From Gemmatimonadota bacterium (GTDB lineage: Bacteria > Gemmatimonadota > Gemmatimonadetes > Longimicrobiales > Gaopeijiaceae), in the NCBI GenBank assembly GCA_029879725.1, contig JAOUPR010000019.1:1-48033 (forward strand): a stretch of 48,033 bases of DNA. The letters run 5' to 3'. Under the pieces are notes generated by a model. It saw only the letters and a list, made by a program, of their open reading frames with translations, was not told where the DNA came from and made no database searches. Position 1 is the stretch's first letter. Every line of letters starts with the position of its first letter. The position numbers and the translations under genes were made by a program. Shown piece by piece: positions 26,994 through 36,519 of this stretch.

Positions 26994-27176
26994 AGTTCCG
27001 GGGCCTTCCCCCCTCTCGACCCGACGGGGCGCGGCGGGACATTGTGACCCGTGGTCCACCGACGGGCGGGGACAGGGCGCCCCCCGCTACACCCGACCGG
27101 TGCGGGCACGCCGCCCGACGCATATCATTCCCGTGTGAACCAGCGCACGACTCCATCATCGAAACCACGCGATCCC

Positions 27177-29492
27177 ATGAGCCGCATCCTCACGGTCCCG
27201 TCTCTCGCCCTCCTCCTCTTCGGCTCCTCCCTCGACGGACAGGCACCGACGCCCTACCGCCCCGACTCCGTCCCGGCCGCGGCCTACGCGGACGCCGAAC
27301 GATTCCTGGCCCAGCACACCCGTCCGCTGGTGCTCCGAGGATCCGTACGCCCCGAATGGATCGGCGACGATGTGTTCTGGTACGCGAATCGGATCGCGGA
27401 GGGAGTCGAGATCGTGATGGTGGATCCCGCGGCGGGATCGCGGGCGCGCGCCTTCGACCACGAGCGGATGGCCCGCTCGCTGACGGCGGCCTCCGGTGAG
27501 GCCGTGGACCCCTTCGACCTCCCCGTCGTCGGGGTCGACACCCGGGAAGGCGTGGTGCGGATGGAGGTCAACGGACGCCCGTTCACTTGCGCCGCGGACG
27601 GCTCGCGCTGCGCCGACACGCCCGCCCCCGACACCGGGGTGGGCCGCAACGAAGTCCCGTCACCCGACGGGACCCACACGGCCTTCATCCGCGATCACAA
27701 CCTCTGGGTGCGCGACGCCGCCACCGGCGCCGAGACGCGCCTCACCACCGACGGCGTGGAAGATTTCGGATACGCCACCGACAACGCCGGGTGGGTCACC
27801 AGTGACCGGCCCATCGTCCTCTGGTCTCCGGACTCGAAGAAGATCGCCACCTTCCAGCACGACGCCCGCGGCGTGGGTGAGATGTACCTGGTCAGCACGG
27901 ACGTCGGCCACCCGACGCTGCAGGCGTGGAAGTACCCCCTCCCGGAGGACTCGGTGATCTTCCGCATCTCGCGCGTGGTGATCCACCTGGACGGTCCTCG
28001 GGTGGTCCGACTGCAGATGCCCCCGGACCCGCACCGCTCCAGCATCTGCGACCACATCAGTTGCGACGGCGGGTTCTCCGACGTGGAGTGGAGCGACGAC
28101 TCACGGAGCCTGGCCTTCCTCTCCAACTCCCGCGATCACAAGGAGGCCCTCCTGCGCGTGGCCGACGCGGAGACCGGCGCGGTCCGTGACGTCATGGACG
28201 AGCGCGTGGAGACGTTCTTCGAGTCGGGGTGGGACATGATCAACTGGCGTGTTCTGGAGGCCACCGACGAGGTCCTCTGGTATTCCCAGCGGGACGACTG
28301 GGGCCATCTCTACCTGTACGATCTGCGCAGCGGAGCACTGAAGCGTCGGATCACCGGGGGAGACTGGAACGTGCTCCAGCTCCTGCGCGTGGACGAGGCC
28401 TCCCGCACCCTCTATTTCACGGGAGCGGGAAGGGAGCCCGGCGACCCGTACTTCCAGTACTTCTACAAGGTCGGGATGGACGGCGGCGGCGTGACCCTCC
28501 TCACCCCCGACAGCGCCAACCACACCATCACCCTCTCTCCCTCTGGCGAGTACTTCGTGGACAGCTGGTCCACCCCGGTGGTCCCGCCGGAGGCTGTGGT
28601 CCGGCGCACCGTGGACGGGACCGTGGCCACCCGACTGGAGACGGCCGACATCTCCCGGCTGGTGGCGGCGGGGTGGCAACCTCCCACGCCCTTCGTCGTG
28701 AAGGCACGCGACGGCGTCACCGACCTCCACGGACTGATGTATCGCCCCACCACCTTCGACGCGTCGCGGAAGTACCCGGTGATCAACTACCTCTATCCCG
28801 GCCCCCAGACCGGGAGCGTGGGGAGCCGGTCCTTCAACCCGTCCCGGCGCGACCACCAGGCCATCGCGGAGCTGGGATTCATCGTGGTGGAGCTGGACGC
28901 CATGGGAACACCCATGCGCTCCAAGTCCTTCCACACGGCCTACTACGGGAACATGGGGGACAACGGCCTCCCCGATCAGGTGGGCGGGATCCGGCAGTTG
29001 GGGGCGCTGTACCCGTGGATGGACCTGGACCGCGTGGGGATCTGGGGACACTCGGGAGGAGGGTTCGCCTCCACGGCGGGCATCCTGCGTCATCCGGACT
29101 TCTACAAGGTGGCGGTCTCGCAGGCGGGCAATCACGACAACCGCAACTACGAGGACGACTGGGGTGAGAAGTGGCAGGGCCTCCTGGAAGAGTATCCCGA
29201 CGGCACCACGAGCTACGACAACCAGGCGAACCAGCTCCTGGCCGGCAACCTGAAGGGGAAGCTCCTCCTTGCCCACGGGACCATGGACGACAACGTGCCC
29301 CCCAACAACACGCTGGTCGTGGTGGACGCTCTCATCGCGGCCAACAAGGACTTCGACCTGGTCCTGATGACCAACCGCCGTCACGGATTCGCCATGGAGC
29401 CGTACATGCTCCGCCGCCGTTGGGACTATTTCGTGCGGCACCTCCTGGGAGCGGAACCGCCCCGGGAGTTCGAGTTCGGGATGTCCCGCTGA
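27177..29492 (+). CDS. Secreted S9 dipeptidyl-peptidase IV-like serine peptidase
   Basis: Exported protein of 771 residues. A signal peptide begins MSRILTVPSLALLLFGSSLDGQA. An N-terminal beta-propeller (DPPIV_N type) runs to about residue 500; the C-terminal alpha/beta-hydrolase domain has catalytic S626 in GHSGGG, D704 in GTMDDN and H736 in RRHGF. The spacing (78 and 32 residues) matches human DPP4 (S630, D708, H740). It probably cleaves Xaa-Pro dipeptides from peptide N-termini in the periplasm or outside. The start is ATG 27177; the longer frame to 27051 precedes the signal peptide. There is no strong ribosome site. A -10-like TATCAT lies at 27123-27128. Confidence 0.93.
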   Translation: MSRILTVPSLALLLFGSSLDGQAPTPYRPDSVPAAAYADAERFLAQHTRPLVLRGSVRPEWIGDDVFWYANRIAEGVEIVMVDPAAGSRARAFDHERMARSLTAASGEAVDPFDLPVVGVDTREGVVRMEVNGRPFTCAADGSRCADTPAPDTGVGRNEVPSPDGTHTAFIRDHNLWVRDAATGAETRLTTDGVEDFGYATDNAGWVTSDRPIVLWSPDSKKIATFQHDARGVGEMYLVSTDVGHPTLQAWKYPLPEDSVIFRISRVVIHLDGPRVVRLQMPPDPHRSSICDHISCDGGFSDVEWSDDSRSLAFLSNSRDHKEALLRVADAETGAVRDVMDERVETFFESGWDMINWRVLEATDEVLWYSQRDDWGHLYLYDLRSGALKRRITGGDWNVLQLLRVDEASRTLYFTGAGREPGDPYFQYFYKVGMDGGGVTLLTPDSANHTITLSPSGEYFVDSWSTPVVPPEAVVRRTVDGTVATRLETADISRLVAAGWQPPTPFVVKARDGVTDLHGLMYRPTTFDASRKYPVINYLYPGPQTGSVGSRSFNPSRRDHQAIAELGFIVVELDAMGTPMRSKSFHTAYYGNMGDNGLPDQVGGIRQLGALYPWMDLDRVGIWGHSGGGFASTAGILRHPDFYKVAVSQAGNHDNRNYEDDWGEKWQGLLEEYPDGTTSYDNQANQLLAGNLKGKLLLAHGTMDDNVPPNNTLVVVDALIAANKDFDLVLMTNRRHGFAMEPYMLRRRWDYFVRHLLGAEPPREFEFGMSR

Positions 29493-29529
29493 ACGAGTTC
29501 GCCCGCCCCGATCACGGAGAGATTCCATC

Positions 29530-30117
29530 ATGAGCATGACCGATCCGTTCCATGGCCGCGGCCGCGTGGCCACCGTTCCCCTCCTCCTCGCCGCCGCGGT
29601 CCTCACGGCCTGTGCATCTTCCGGATCGGAACGTCCGCCGCGAGCGGCTCCCGTGCGCTCCGTGGTCAGCGTGGGTGGGATGGGCCGGGCGGAGATGCAC
29701 ACCGAAGCCGGCGTGGGACAGCGCACCTACGGCGTCGCCGCCCGACAGGTCTGGCCGCACCTCTCCATCGTCTTCGAGCGACTGGAGATCCCGGTGGAGA
29801 CCCTCGACGAGCGCGCCATGGAGATCGGGAACCTGGGATACGGAGCCCGGCGGGTGGAAGGAAAGTGGATGTCCACCTACATCGACTGCGGCACCAACCT
29901 CACCGGGATCCTCGCCAACAACCACGACATCACCCTGACCGTGATCGCCCGCCTCGAGGCGAGGCCCGACGGAACGTCGGTCCTCACCACCCTCGTCGAC
30001 GCCTGGGGAAAGCCTCGGGCCACCAGTGGGAATCCCATCCACTGTCAGTCCAAAGGGGTTCTGGAGGAACGGGTGGCCGAGTTGGTGGCCCAGCGGTTGG
30101 CGGGAATCGGCGGATAG
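29530..30117 (+). CDS. Small lipoprotein of unknown function
   Basis: Exported protein of 195 residues. A hydrophobic segment ending LTAC is a lipobox, so the mature protein starts at Cys near residue 28. The mature part is a single small domain (ARQVWPHLSIVFERLEIPVE, then alternating strands) with two further Cys (IDCGTN and IHCQSK) that could form a disulphide. I do not recognise the family. It starts 37 nt after the peptidase, so the two are likely one transcript. GGAG lies 12 nt before the ATG; a second ATG at 29536 is possible. Confidence 0.75.
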   Translation: MSMTDPFHGRGRVATVPLLLAAAVLTACASSGSERPPRAAPVRSVVSVGGMGRAEMHTEAGVGQRTYGVAARQVWPHLSIVFERLEIPVETLDERAMEIGNLGYGARRVEGKWMSTYIDCGTNLTGILANNHDITLTVIARLEARPDGTSVLTTLVDAWGKPRATSGNPIHCQSKGVLEERVAELVAQRLAGIGG

Positions 30118-30154
30118 AACACAGGCGGACGAGATCCGTCCCCGTCCCCGCAGC

Positions 30155-32131
30155 CTATCGGACCCGAATTCCCGTGAGCAGCCCGTTCTTCCCCGCGATG
30201 AACAGAAGCCCGTTGCTCCCCAGGGCCAGGAGTCCGGTGCGGCCGGTACTCCACACCGCTTCGTGCGACCCGAGGTGGATCGCGTAGGTACCGGCGTTCG
30301 TCCCCGCGAAGAGAAGGTTCCGGGTCACGACCCGTGGCCCCGTGAGCACTTCGCCGTCCGGCGGTGACCATGTCCAGAGTATGCTCCCGTCGAGTTCGGA
30401 CCGGGCTTCCACGTCATTGTCGCGCGCGACGAAGACCGTTCCCCGCGCCGCCGAGGGTGTCTCGCTGAAGTTGCCGGAGTACCTCCACGCTATCGCCGCG
30501 CCCACCGGGTCGAAGGCGACGAGCTGCCCCTCACCGGCAACGACGAGGCGACCCCCGTCCGTGACCACAGGAGTGAGCGACCCGAACACGGACGAAGCAG
30601 GATCCCCGATCTGGTCCAGGACGTCACCCGACACGGCGTCCATCACGATCGCACCGGTGCCATACGAACCCGAGTAGGTGTAGACGCGCCCCGCCGCCAC
30701 CGCGGGGGTCCAGAACTCCCACCCCTCGCTGCCGGCATGCGGAACGGTGGTCCACTGCAACTCACCCGTCGCCAGGTCGAATCTGCGGATCACGTCCTCC
30801 CAGTTCTCCCGACCCGCCAGGTAGATGGCGTCGGCCGTGACGACGGGAGCGTGGTACCGCAGCCACGAGTCCTCGTAGTTGGTCACGAAGCCCGGCGTAC
30901 CATCCGTCACGCTCAGCGCCATGAGTGTGGACGTCCCGTACCATTCCTTGGACAGGAAGATGGAACCTGCGCGAGCCGCCGGGGGACGCAGCCTCCCTAC
31001 CTCGACCAGTGGCCTCGTCCAACGGACGGTACCGGTCGTAGCCGACACCACGGCCACCACAGTCTCGCCCAGATACGACGTCGTGGTCAGGGCGACCGCG
31101 TCACCGTCCGTCACGACCGGGCTGAGCGCCGCGGTCCCGGCCACCGCCGATATCCACGCCTCGGAGAAATCGGCCACGTCCAGGGTTACCGGCACGTACC
31201 CCGTGTGGGCGGGATTGCCCTGATACGTGCTCCATTCCTCCACCGCACCCCAGTCGTTGGGAGGGAACACGGAAATGGCCACCACGCCGGTAAAGTTCCC
31301 CGCCGTGGCCACCACGCGTGTGACCCCTTCGGCCGCCGCCACGACCTCACCGGCCGCCGAGACGCCGGCGATGCCTGGATCCGCCGACGCCCATTGGGCC
31401 ACCTCGGCCGAAATGGGAGAACCCAGCGAGTCCACCAGCGATGCGGTGAGTTGGGCCGCGCTCCCCACGCTCTGCAGGACGACGAACTCGGGCGAAACGG
31501 CAAGGCCACGGGGAACCTGGGCCACCGTCACGTCCACGCTCGCGATGACCCCGCTCGCGGTCGCCGTCACCGTCACGTTTCCGTTATTCACGGAGGTCAG
31601 CAAGCCGTCGGCGGACACGGTCGCCACGGAAGAATCGGAGGACTCCCACGCCACCGGCTCGCCCACCAGCGCGACCGAGAGTCTGTCCACCACCGATGCA
31701 CGCAACCGCAACGTGTCTCCGAGCGATCTCAACAGAACCGAACCGGGAGACACGTCCACGCGGGCGATCCTCTGGAGCACGGTGACTTCGGCTCCTCCCT
31801 TCACTCCCGACCGCAGGGACGCCATCACCACCGCGGTTCCGTTGCGCGCCGCGACCACGAAACCGGTCTGGGACACCGTCGCGACCGAGGCGGAGGTGGA
31901 CGTCCACCCGAACGTTTCCCCGCCGACCAGGTTCCCCTGCTGGTCATACGCCCTCGCGACGAGTTGGACCGTGTCACCGATCGCGTCCAGACTCGCGGCA
32001 CTGGGTGTGACGATGACCTCCACCGCGGCCCCGGGAGGCTCGACGGGAAGCTCGCCCGAGCATCCGGAAATACCGACGGCACCGGCAAGGGTCAGGGGGA
32101 GAAAGCGGCCTCGGTAGCAGGACCTGGACAT
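30155..32131 (-). CDS. Lipoprotein with three Ig-like (Big_2) domains and a PQQ-type beta-propeller
   Basis: Exported protein of 658 residues. The signal LTLAGAVGISGC ends in a probable lipobox Cys. Three Big_2 domains follow (VEVIVTPSAASLDAIGDTV; VDVSPGSVLLRSLGDTLRL; LAVSPEFVVLQSVGSAAQL). From about residue 330 a PQQ/quinoprotein-like propeller begins (STYQGNPAHTGYVPV, SATTGTVRWTRPL, DAVSGDVLDQIG, DGSILWTWSPPDG). It has no heme site and no enzyme motif I can see, so it is likely an envelope binding or adhesion protein. The start ATG 32131 is chosen because the frame continues open upstream over the oppositely oriented PCYCGC gene, which is only a shadow. Ribosome site is weak. Confidence 0.83.
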   Translation of the reverse strand: MSRSCYRGRFLPLTLAGAVGISGCSGELPVEPPGAAVEVIVTPSAASLDAIGDTVQLVARAYDQQGNLVGGETFGWTSTSASVATVSQTGFVVAARNGTAVVMASLRSGVKGGAEVTVLQRIARVDVSPGSVLLRSLGDTLRLRASVVDRLSVALVGEPVAWESSDSSVATVSADGLLTSVNNGNVTVTATASGVIASVDVTVAQVPRGLAVSPEFVVLQSVGSAAQLTASLVDSLGSPISAEVAQWASADPGIAGVSAAGEVVAAAEGVTRVVATAGNFTGVVAISVFPPNDWGAVEEWSTYQGNPAHTGYVPVTLDVADFSEAWISAVAGTAALSPVVTDGDAVALTTTSYLGETVVAVVSATTGTVRWTRPLVEVGRLRPPAARAGSIFLSKEWYGTSTLMALSVTDGTPGFVTNYEDSWLRYHAPVVTADAIYLAGRENWEDVIRRFDLATGELQWTTVPHAGSEGWEFWTPAVAAGRVYTYSGSYGTGAIVMDAVSGDVLDQIGDPASSVFGSLTPVVTDGGRLVVAGEGQLVAFDPVGAAIAWRYSGNFSETPSAARGTVFVARDNDVEARSELDGSILWTWSPPDGEVLTGPRVVTRNLLFAGTNAGTYAIHLGSHEAVWSTGRTGLLALGSNGLLFIAGKNGLLTGIRVR

Positions 32132-32401
32132 GGGAACTCGACGGGAAGAATCCGGGTGATCTCGACTCCTGTGCCACGGAATCAACCTACGCGCAACCGA
32201 CTCCTCTTGCCACGGGTCTCTCCCCACCGCAGCGGCCCCGTGGAGAGGGACGCGAGGAACGCTCCCCCAGGGCCGGGTGGCAGGAGTACCGGGATCCCGC
32301 CGAGAACGCCGTTGCGCCCAGTCGGGCCGCTCCATTAGCGTATGCGGTTCCGGCGGAGCCGACCTTCCCGGATCCTTCGTAGACACGCACGGGCCCCGAA
32401 C

Positions 32402-32824
32402 ATGACCAGTCGCCGCCGTTTCCTGCGCGACGCGCCCCTCATGGCGCTCGCCGCGATCGTCACCGTGGACACACGGAGCCTTCTCGGGCGCACCCTCGTC
32501 GGCCCCGGCCACCCGGAGCCCCGCGCGGGCATCGACGCGTCCAAGGTGCTCACCAGCGACCAGCTGGTGAACCCCGCCGTGGCCCCCATCTTCGACATGG
32601 TGCGGGAGATTCCGCAGATCGCGGACGGTATCCGCTGCAACTGTGGGTGCGCCGAGTTGGAGGGCTTCTATTCCCTCCTGTCCTGCTACGAGGCCGGCGG
32701 AATGGCGCAGTTCTGTGAAATCTGCCAGGGGCAGGCCACCCTGGCGTACCGGCGCCACCAGGAAGGACAGACCCTGGACCGGATCCGAAACGCCATCGAC
32801 GCCCGCTTCGGGTCCGCCGGTTGA
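32402..32824 (+). CDS. PCYCGC-motif protein with Tat-type signal
   Basis: Protein of 140 residues. The N-terminus MTSRRRFLRDAPLMALAAI looks like a twin-arginine signal. The mature part carries the Cys cluster of the PCYCGC family: C79, C81, C83 (RCNCGC), C95 and C105-x2-C108 (CEIC), followed by a conserved tail QGQTLDRIRNAIDARFG. The cluster suggests metal binding, probably copper or iron, in the periplasm, but this is not proven for the family. The DUF2911 gene follows after 22 nt and is likely cotranscribed. The upstream frame to 32342 is not needed. Confidence 0.85.
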   Translation: MTSRRRFLRDAPLMALAAIVTVDTRSLLGRTLVGPGHPEPRAGIDASKVLTSDQLVNPAVAPIFDMVREIPQIADGIRCNCGCAELEGFYSLLSCYEAGGMAQFCEICQGQATLAYRRHQEGQTLDRIRNAIDARFGSAG

Positions 32825-32846
32825 ACCCAACCACCACGGTCCCCAC

Positions 32847-33761
32847 ATGACTCCGGTTTTCCCCCGCGCCCTCCTGGGCGTGGCCGCGATCCTGATGGGC
32901 GTGGCCGCCCCGGCGCGCGGACAGTTGTTGGCGAGCGAACGGGCTACCCTGAGCCAGACCGTGGACGGTACCACCGTCTCGGTGGAGTACTCCCGGCCCC
33001 TCATGCGCGGCCGCGCGGCCGCCTTCGGCGACGTGGTGGCGTGGGACCACCGGTGGACGCCGGGCGCCAACTGGGCCACCGTGTTCGAGTTCGACAAGCC
33101 CGTGGAGATCAACGGGACCTCCGTCCCCCAGGGGCGGTGGTCGGTGTGGGTGGATCTGAGCCCCGAGAAGTGGGTCGTGATCCTCGACCCGCGGGAACAC
33201 ATCTTCCACACGAGGCCCCCGGAGGACGGCGACGATCAGATCCGTCTGGCCGTTCCGGTCATCGAGGGACCGCGCGTGGAGGTCCTCACCTTCTCCTTCC
33301 CCATGGTGCGCGCCGACGGGATGGACCTCCTCCTCCAGTGGGATCGGTCCAACGTCCTTCTGGCCATCGAAATCGAATCGACGTTCACCACCGTCCTCGA
33401 ACCCGACGCCGCGGCTCCCTTCCCGGGCATCTACGACATCACCCTCTCGGCGGAGAGACTGGCGAGGGTGCCGCCGGAACACCGCCCCGACTCCATCGCC
33501 GTCATGACCATCGAGTACCGGGATGGAAGCCTGATGGGGAGGCTCACGGGTGGTTGGTGGGGTGAAGAAGGGTGGGACTTCGTGTTGGTTCCCCGCAGCG
33601 CCACCGTCTTCAACATCGGCTTCGTGATGGAGGGAACGGTCGCGGAAGTCTGGTACGACGAATTCGTGGAGTTCGTGGTGGAGGAGGGCCGGGCCGTCGG
33701 CGTGGAGTCCCGCATCGGCGACGAAGACGAGCTGGATTGGAAGGGCACCCGCAGGCACTGA
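32847..33761 (+). CDS. Secreted DUF2911-family protein
   Basis: Exported protein of 304 residues with a signal peptide ending ARG-QLLAS. The family core is VEYSRPLMRGR, TPGANWATVFEF and VPQGRWSVWVD (about residues 47-100). The longer C-terminal part (ITLSAERLARVPPEHRPD onward) forms a second beta domain. DUF2911 has no known biochemical role. It starts 22 nt after the PCYCGC gene. The ATG 32847 fits a signal peptide directly; the longer frame upstream runs through the PCYCGC gene. No clear ribosome site. Confidence 0.87.
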   Translation: MTPVFPRALLGVAAILMGVAAPARGQLLASERATLSQTVDGTTVSVEYSRPLMRGRAAAFGDVVAWDHRWTPGANWATVFEFDKPVEINGTSVPQGRWSVWVDLSPEKWVVILDPREHIFHTRPPEDGDDQIRLAVPVIEGPRVEVLTFSFPMVRADGMDLLLQWDRSNVLLAIEIESTFTTVLEPDAAAPFPGIYDITLSAERLARVPPEHRPDSIAVMTIEYRDGSLMGRLTGGWWGEEGWDFVLVPRSATVFNIGFVMEGTVAEVWYDEFVEFVVEEGRAVGVESRIGDEDELDWKGTRRH

Positions 33762-33807
33762 CCTCGAGCCACGGAGCGAGTTCCCGGGGTGCGGGGTATG
33801 AAGCGGC

Positions 33808-34593
33808 ATGGATACCTCTCTCCCCGCTCACGCCCGCGCCCGCTACCTCGGCGGACGCATCCATCTCCGTGACCTCCCGGGGTGGACCACCGTGTCCACC
33901 AGTCCCTTCACATTCGCGGGAGAGTCCGGCGGGTTCTTCGTCGTGCTCCGCTTCGGCGCGATGGTGGGTGTGGGAACCCGGCCGGAAGAAGAAGACCGCG
34001 TCCTCGCCGCGGTGCTCCCGCTGGTGGTGCCCCGCGAGCATTCCCTGGCCGACGAGAGCGTGGCTCTCGAAGTGGGCGACGACTATCACGAAGGAGTGCG
34101 CCCCGACGGCTCCATCCAACTTCGTGGCCTCGACGCCCAGCGCGCGCAGGTGGTGGCCAACGCCCTGGCCAAGAGCGCCGTCCTGGGCCACTACGAAGAG
34201 CGTGTGGCCTCCGTGTTCGACCGGGTGGAGGCTCTGGCCACCCAACTCCACGCCGCCACCGTTCCCGCGTCCAGCCGCGACCTCCTCCGCCAGATCGGCG
34301 AGTCCCTCCTGATCCAGACGCACATGGTGGGGCGCGTGGAGGTGAACGAGAAGCCGGAGATCACGTGGGACGACCCCGAACTCGACCGCCTCTACGAACG
34401 CCTTGCCCTGGAGTTCGAGCTTGCCGATCGTGATCGGGCCCTTTCCAGGAAGCTCGAGGTCATCTCGGAGGTGGCCGGCACGTACCTGGAGCTCCTCGAC
34501 ACCCGGAAGTCCAGACGTCTCGAATGGTACATCATCATCCTGATCGCGGTGGAGATCGTGCTGATCCTGTGGGAGCTGTTCGGGATGAAGTGA
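33808..34593 (+). CDS. DUF155/RMD1-family protein with one C-terminal membrane segment
   Basis: Protein of 261 residues. The DUF155/RMD1 core includes VVLRFGAMVGVGTRPEEED and the helical part QRAQVVANALAKSAVLGHYEE to VISEVAGTYLELLDTRKSRRLEW. A single C-terminal transmembrane helix (YIIILIAVEIVLILWELF) anchors it. Eukaryotic relatives (RMD1, RMND1) act at mitochondrial membranes; the bacterial role is unclear. Its stop codon overlaps the ribosome site of the next gene, so the two are coupled. A TATGAA element 6 nt before the ATG could mean a leaderless message, but this is uncertain. Confidence 0.85.
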   Translation: MDTSLPAHARARYLGGRIHLRDLPGWTTVSTSPFTFAGESGGFFVVLRFGAMVGVGTRPEEEDRVLAAVLPLVVPREHSLADESVALEVGDDYHEGVRPDGSIQLRGLDAQRAQVVANALAKSAVLGHYEERVASVFDRVEALATQLHAATVPASSRDLLRQIGESLLIQTHMVGRVEVNEKPEITWDDPELDRLYERLALEFELADRDRALSRKLEVISEVAGTYLELLDTRKSRRLEWYIIILIAVEIVLILWELFGMK

Positions 34594-34601
34594 GGTGGGG
34601 C

Positions 34602-35894
34602 GTGGACGTCCGGCCCGGAGAGTTGAAGCTCCTCCTGGTCTCGGCGGCCTACTTCTTCCTGGTCCTGACCAGCTACTACATCATCCGACCCATCCGCGAG
34701 GAGATGGGCGTGGTGGGTGGCGTGGAGAACCTGGCCTGGCTCTTCGCCGGTACGCTGCTGGGCACCATCATGGTCCACCCTCTCTTCACCTGGGTGGTGG
34801 CGAGGTACCCGCGCAAGCAGTTCATCCCCATCGCCTACCGCTTCTTCATCGTCAATCTCGTCATCTTCTTCATCCTCCTGCGGGCCGTGTCCGCCGAGTC
34901 GTACGTCTGGATCGGACGCATCTTCTTCAACTGGACCAGCGTCTTCAACATCTTCGTGGTGTCGGTGTTCTGGGCGTTCATGGCCGACATCTTCCGCTCG
35001 GGCCAGGCGAAGCGGCTGTTCGGTCTCATCTCGATCGGCGGCACGCTGGGCGCCATGCTCGGCTCGGGGATCACCGCCCTCCTGGCGGAGAGCCTCGGCC
35101 CGGTGAACCTTCTCCTGATCTCGGCGCTCTTCCTGGAGTTGGCCCTCCGCTGCGCCCGGTACCTGGGCCGCACGGCGGTGCACGTCGACCTGGGATCCCG
35201 GAACGACGACGAGCTCGCCATGGGAGGAAGCATCCTCGCCGGAATCACGGGCGTGGCGCGGTCACCGTACCTCCTCGGGATCGTGGCGTACATCATCCTC
35301 TCGTCCATCACCGCGACGGCCATGTACTTCCAGCAGGCCGACATCGTGGGGCGCGCCTTCGCGGACCCCGGAGCCCGCACCGCCTTCTTCGCGCGCATCG
35401 ACTTCTTCGTGAACCTCCTCACCCTGGTCACGGAGGCCTTCGTCACGGCGCGGATCATCCGCTGGTTCGGACTCGGCGTGGCGCTGAGCGTCCTCCCCGT
35501 GGTGACCATCGCCGGGTTCACCTGGCTGGGGCTCTCGCCCACGCTGGGCGTGCTCATGGTGGCGCAGGTGTTCCGCCGGGGATGGAACTACGGGATGATG
35601 AAGCCCGCCCAGGAGGCGCTCTTCACCGTCATTCCGCGTGAGGACAAGTACAAGGCGAAGAACCTCATCGACACCTTCGTCTACAGGGCCGGCGACCAGG
35701 TGGGCGCGTGGTCGTACGAGGCACTCCTCGCCGCGGGACTCGGCGTGTCCGCCATCGCCTTCGTCAACGTGCCCGTGGCCGGGCTCTGGATCCTGACCGG
35801 ACTCGCCCTGGGGATGCACCAGGAACGCCGGTCCGCCGCACTGGACGGAGCCGTGCTGGGCGGGCGGCCCGAACCGGATCCCACCGGGGCGTGA
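34602..35894 (+). CDS. NTP/NDP-exchange (ADP,ATP carrier-like) membrane transporter
   Basis: Inner-membrane protein of 430 residues with about 11-12 hydrophobic helices. The N-terminal SYYIIRPIREEMGVVGG and FNWTSVFNIFVVSVFWAFMAD match nucleotide-transporter/MFS-like carriers; RGWNYGMMKPAQEALFTVIPREDKYKAKN near residue 330-360 is also typical. Many free-living bacteria have such proteins with unknown substrates, so ATP/ADP exchange should not be assumed. I chose the GTG at 34602: its Shine-Dalgarno GAGGTGG overlaps the stop of the DUF155 gene (34591-34593). This suggests translational coupling and a shared function. The longer frame from 34524 overlaps that gene. Confidence 0.85.
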   Translation: MDVRPGELKLLLVSAAYFFLVLTSYYIIRPIREEMGVVGGVENLAWLFAGTLLGTIMVHPLFTWVVARYPRKQFIPIAYRFFIVNLVIFFILLRAVSAESYVWIGRIFFNWTSVFNIFVVSVFWAFMADIFRSGQAKRLFGLISIGGTLGAMLGSGITALLAESLGPVNLLLISALFLELALRCARYLGRTAVHVDLGSRNDDELAMGGSILAGITGVARSPYLLGIVAYIILSSITATAMYFQQADIVGRAFADPGARTAFFARIDFFVNLLTLVTEAFVTARIIRWFGLGVALSVLPVVTIAGFTWLGLSPTLGVLMVAQVFRRGWNYGMMKPAQEALFTVIPREDKYKAKNLIDTFVYRAGDQVGAWSYEALLAAGLGVSAIAFVNVPVAGLWILTGLALGMHQERRSAALDGAVLGGRPEPDPTGA

Positions 35895-35902
35895 CGGGGT
35901 GC

Positions 35903-35919
35903 GTACGCCCGCCGCGTAC
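35903..35919. terminator. Small hairpin after the transporter gene
   Basis: GTACGC/GCGTAC, 6-bp perfect stem, 5-nt loop, 9 nt after the stop. There is no T run. It is a candidate terminator or an operator before the next gene. Confidence 0.35.
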
Positions 35920-35958
35920 ACTACGATTCCGCCATGATCCCTCTACCAGGAGTGAACC

Positions 35959-36519
35959 ATGGTCTCCCTCACCTCCCTCTGGCTCCCCATCCTTCTTTCC
36001 GCCGCCGTGGTATTCATGGCGAGCAGCTTCATCCACATGGCGCTGAAGTACCACAGCGCCGACTTCAAGGCGCTCCCCGACGAAGACGGCGTCATGAGCG
36101 CCCTGCGGAATTTCGGGCTCCCCGCCGGTGACTACGCGGCGCCCCGGGCGACCGACATGAAGGAGATGAGTTCCGAGGCGCACCAGGAGAAACTCCGGAA
36201 GGGCCCGGCGTTCTTCATGACGGTCATCCCGCCGGAGGCCGCCGGATCCATGGGCAGGGCGCTCGTGATGTGGTTCTTGTTCACCGCCGTGGTGAGCGTG
36301 TTCGCGGGCTACCTGGCCGGGCGCACGCTCACGGCCGGCACCGACTACCTCATGGTCTTCCGCATCACCGGCACCGTGGCCTTCGCCGCCTACGGCGTGG
36401 GGGGATGGCAGCGGGCCGTCTGGTTCCATCAGCCGCTGGGCACCACGCTCCGCAACACCTTCGACGGGCTGATCTACGCGCTCCTCACGGCGGGCGTGTT
36501 CGGGTGGCTCTGGCCCTAG
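35959..36519 (+). CDS. Small membrane protein of unknown family
   Basis: Protein of 186 residues. Hydrophobic segments lie at about 7-28, 95-115, 128-150 and 165-185, with a soluble loop of about 60 residues (YHSADFKALPDEDGVMSALR) after the first. This loop contains the helix SSEAHQEKLRKGP. I do not recognise the family. AGGAG lies 7 nt before the ATG, giving a firm start. A -10-like TACGAT at 35922-35927 and a hairpin upstream suggest its own promoter. The role is unknown. Confidence 0.78.
   Translation: MVSLTSLWLPILLSAAVVFMASSFIHMALKYHSADFKALPDEDGVMSALRNFGLPAGDYAAPRATDMKEMSSEAHQEKLRKGPAFFMTVIPPEAAGSMGRALVMWFLFTAVVSVFAGYLAGRTLTAGTDYLMVFRITGTVAFAAYGVGGWQRAVWFHQPLGTTLRNTFDGLIYALLTAGVFGWLWP

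Noticed and set aside
32132..33211. Extension of the PQQ lipoprotein gene upstream to 33211
   Set aside because: It would run antisense over the PCYCGC and DUF2911 genes, and the lipoprotein signal at 32131 marks the start.
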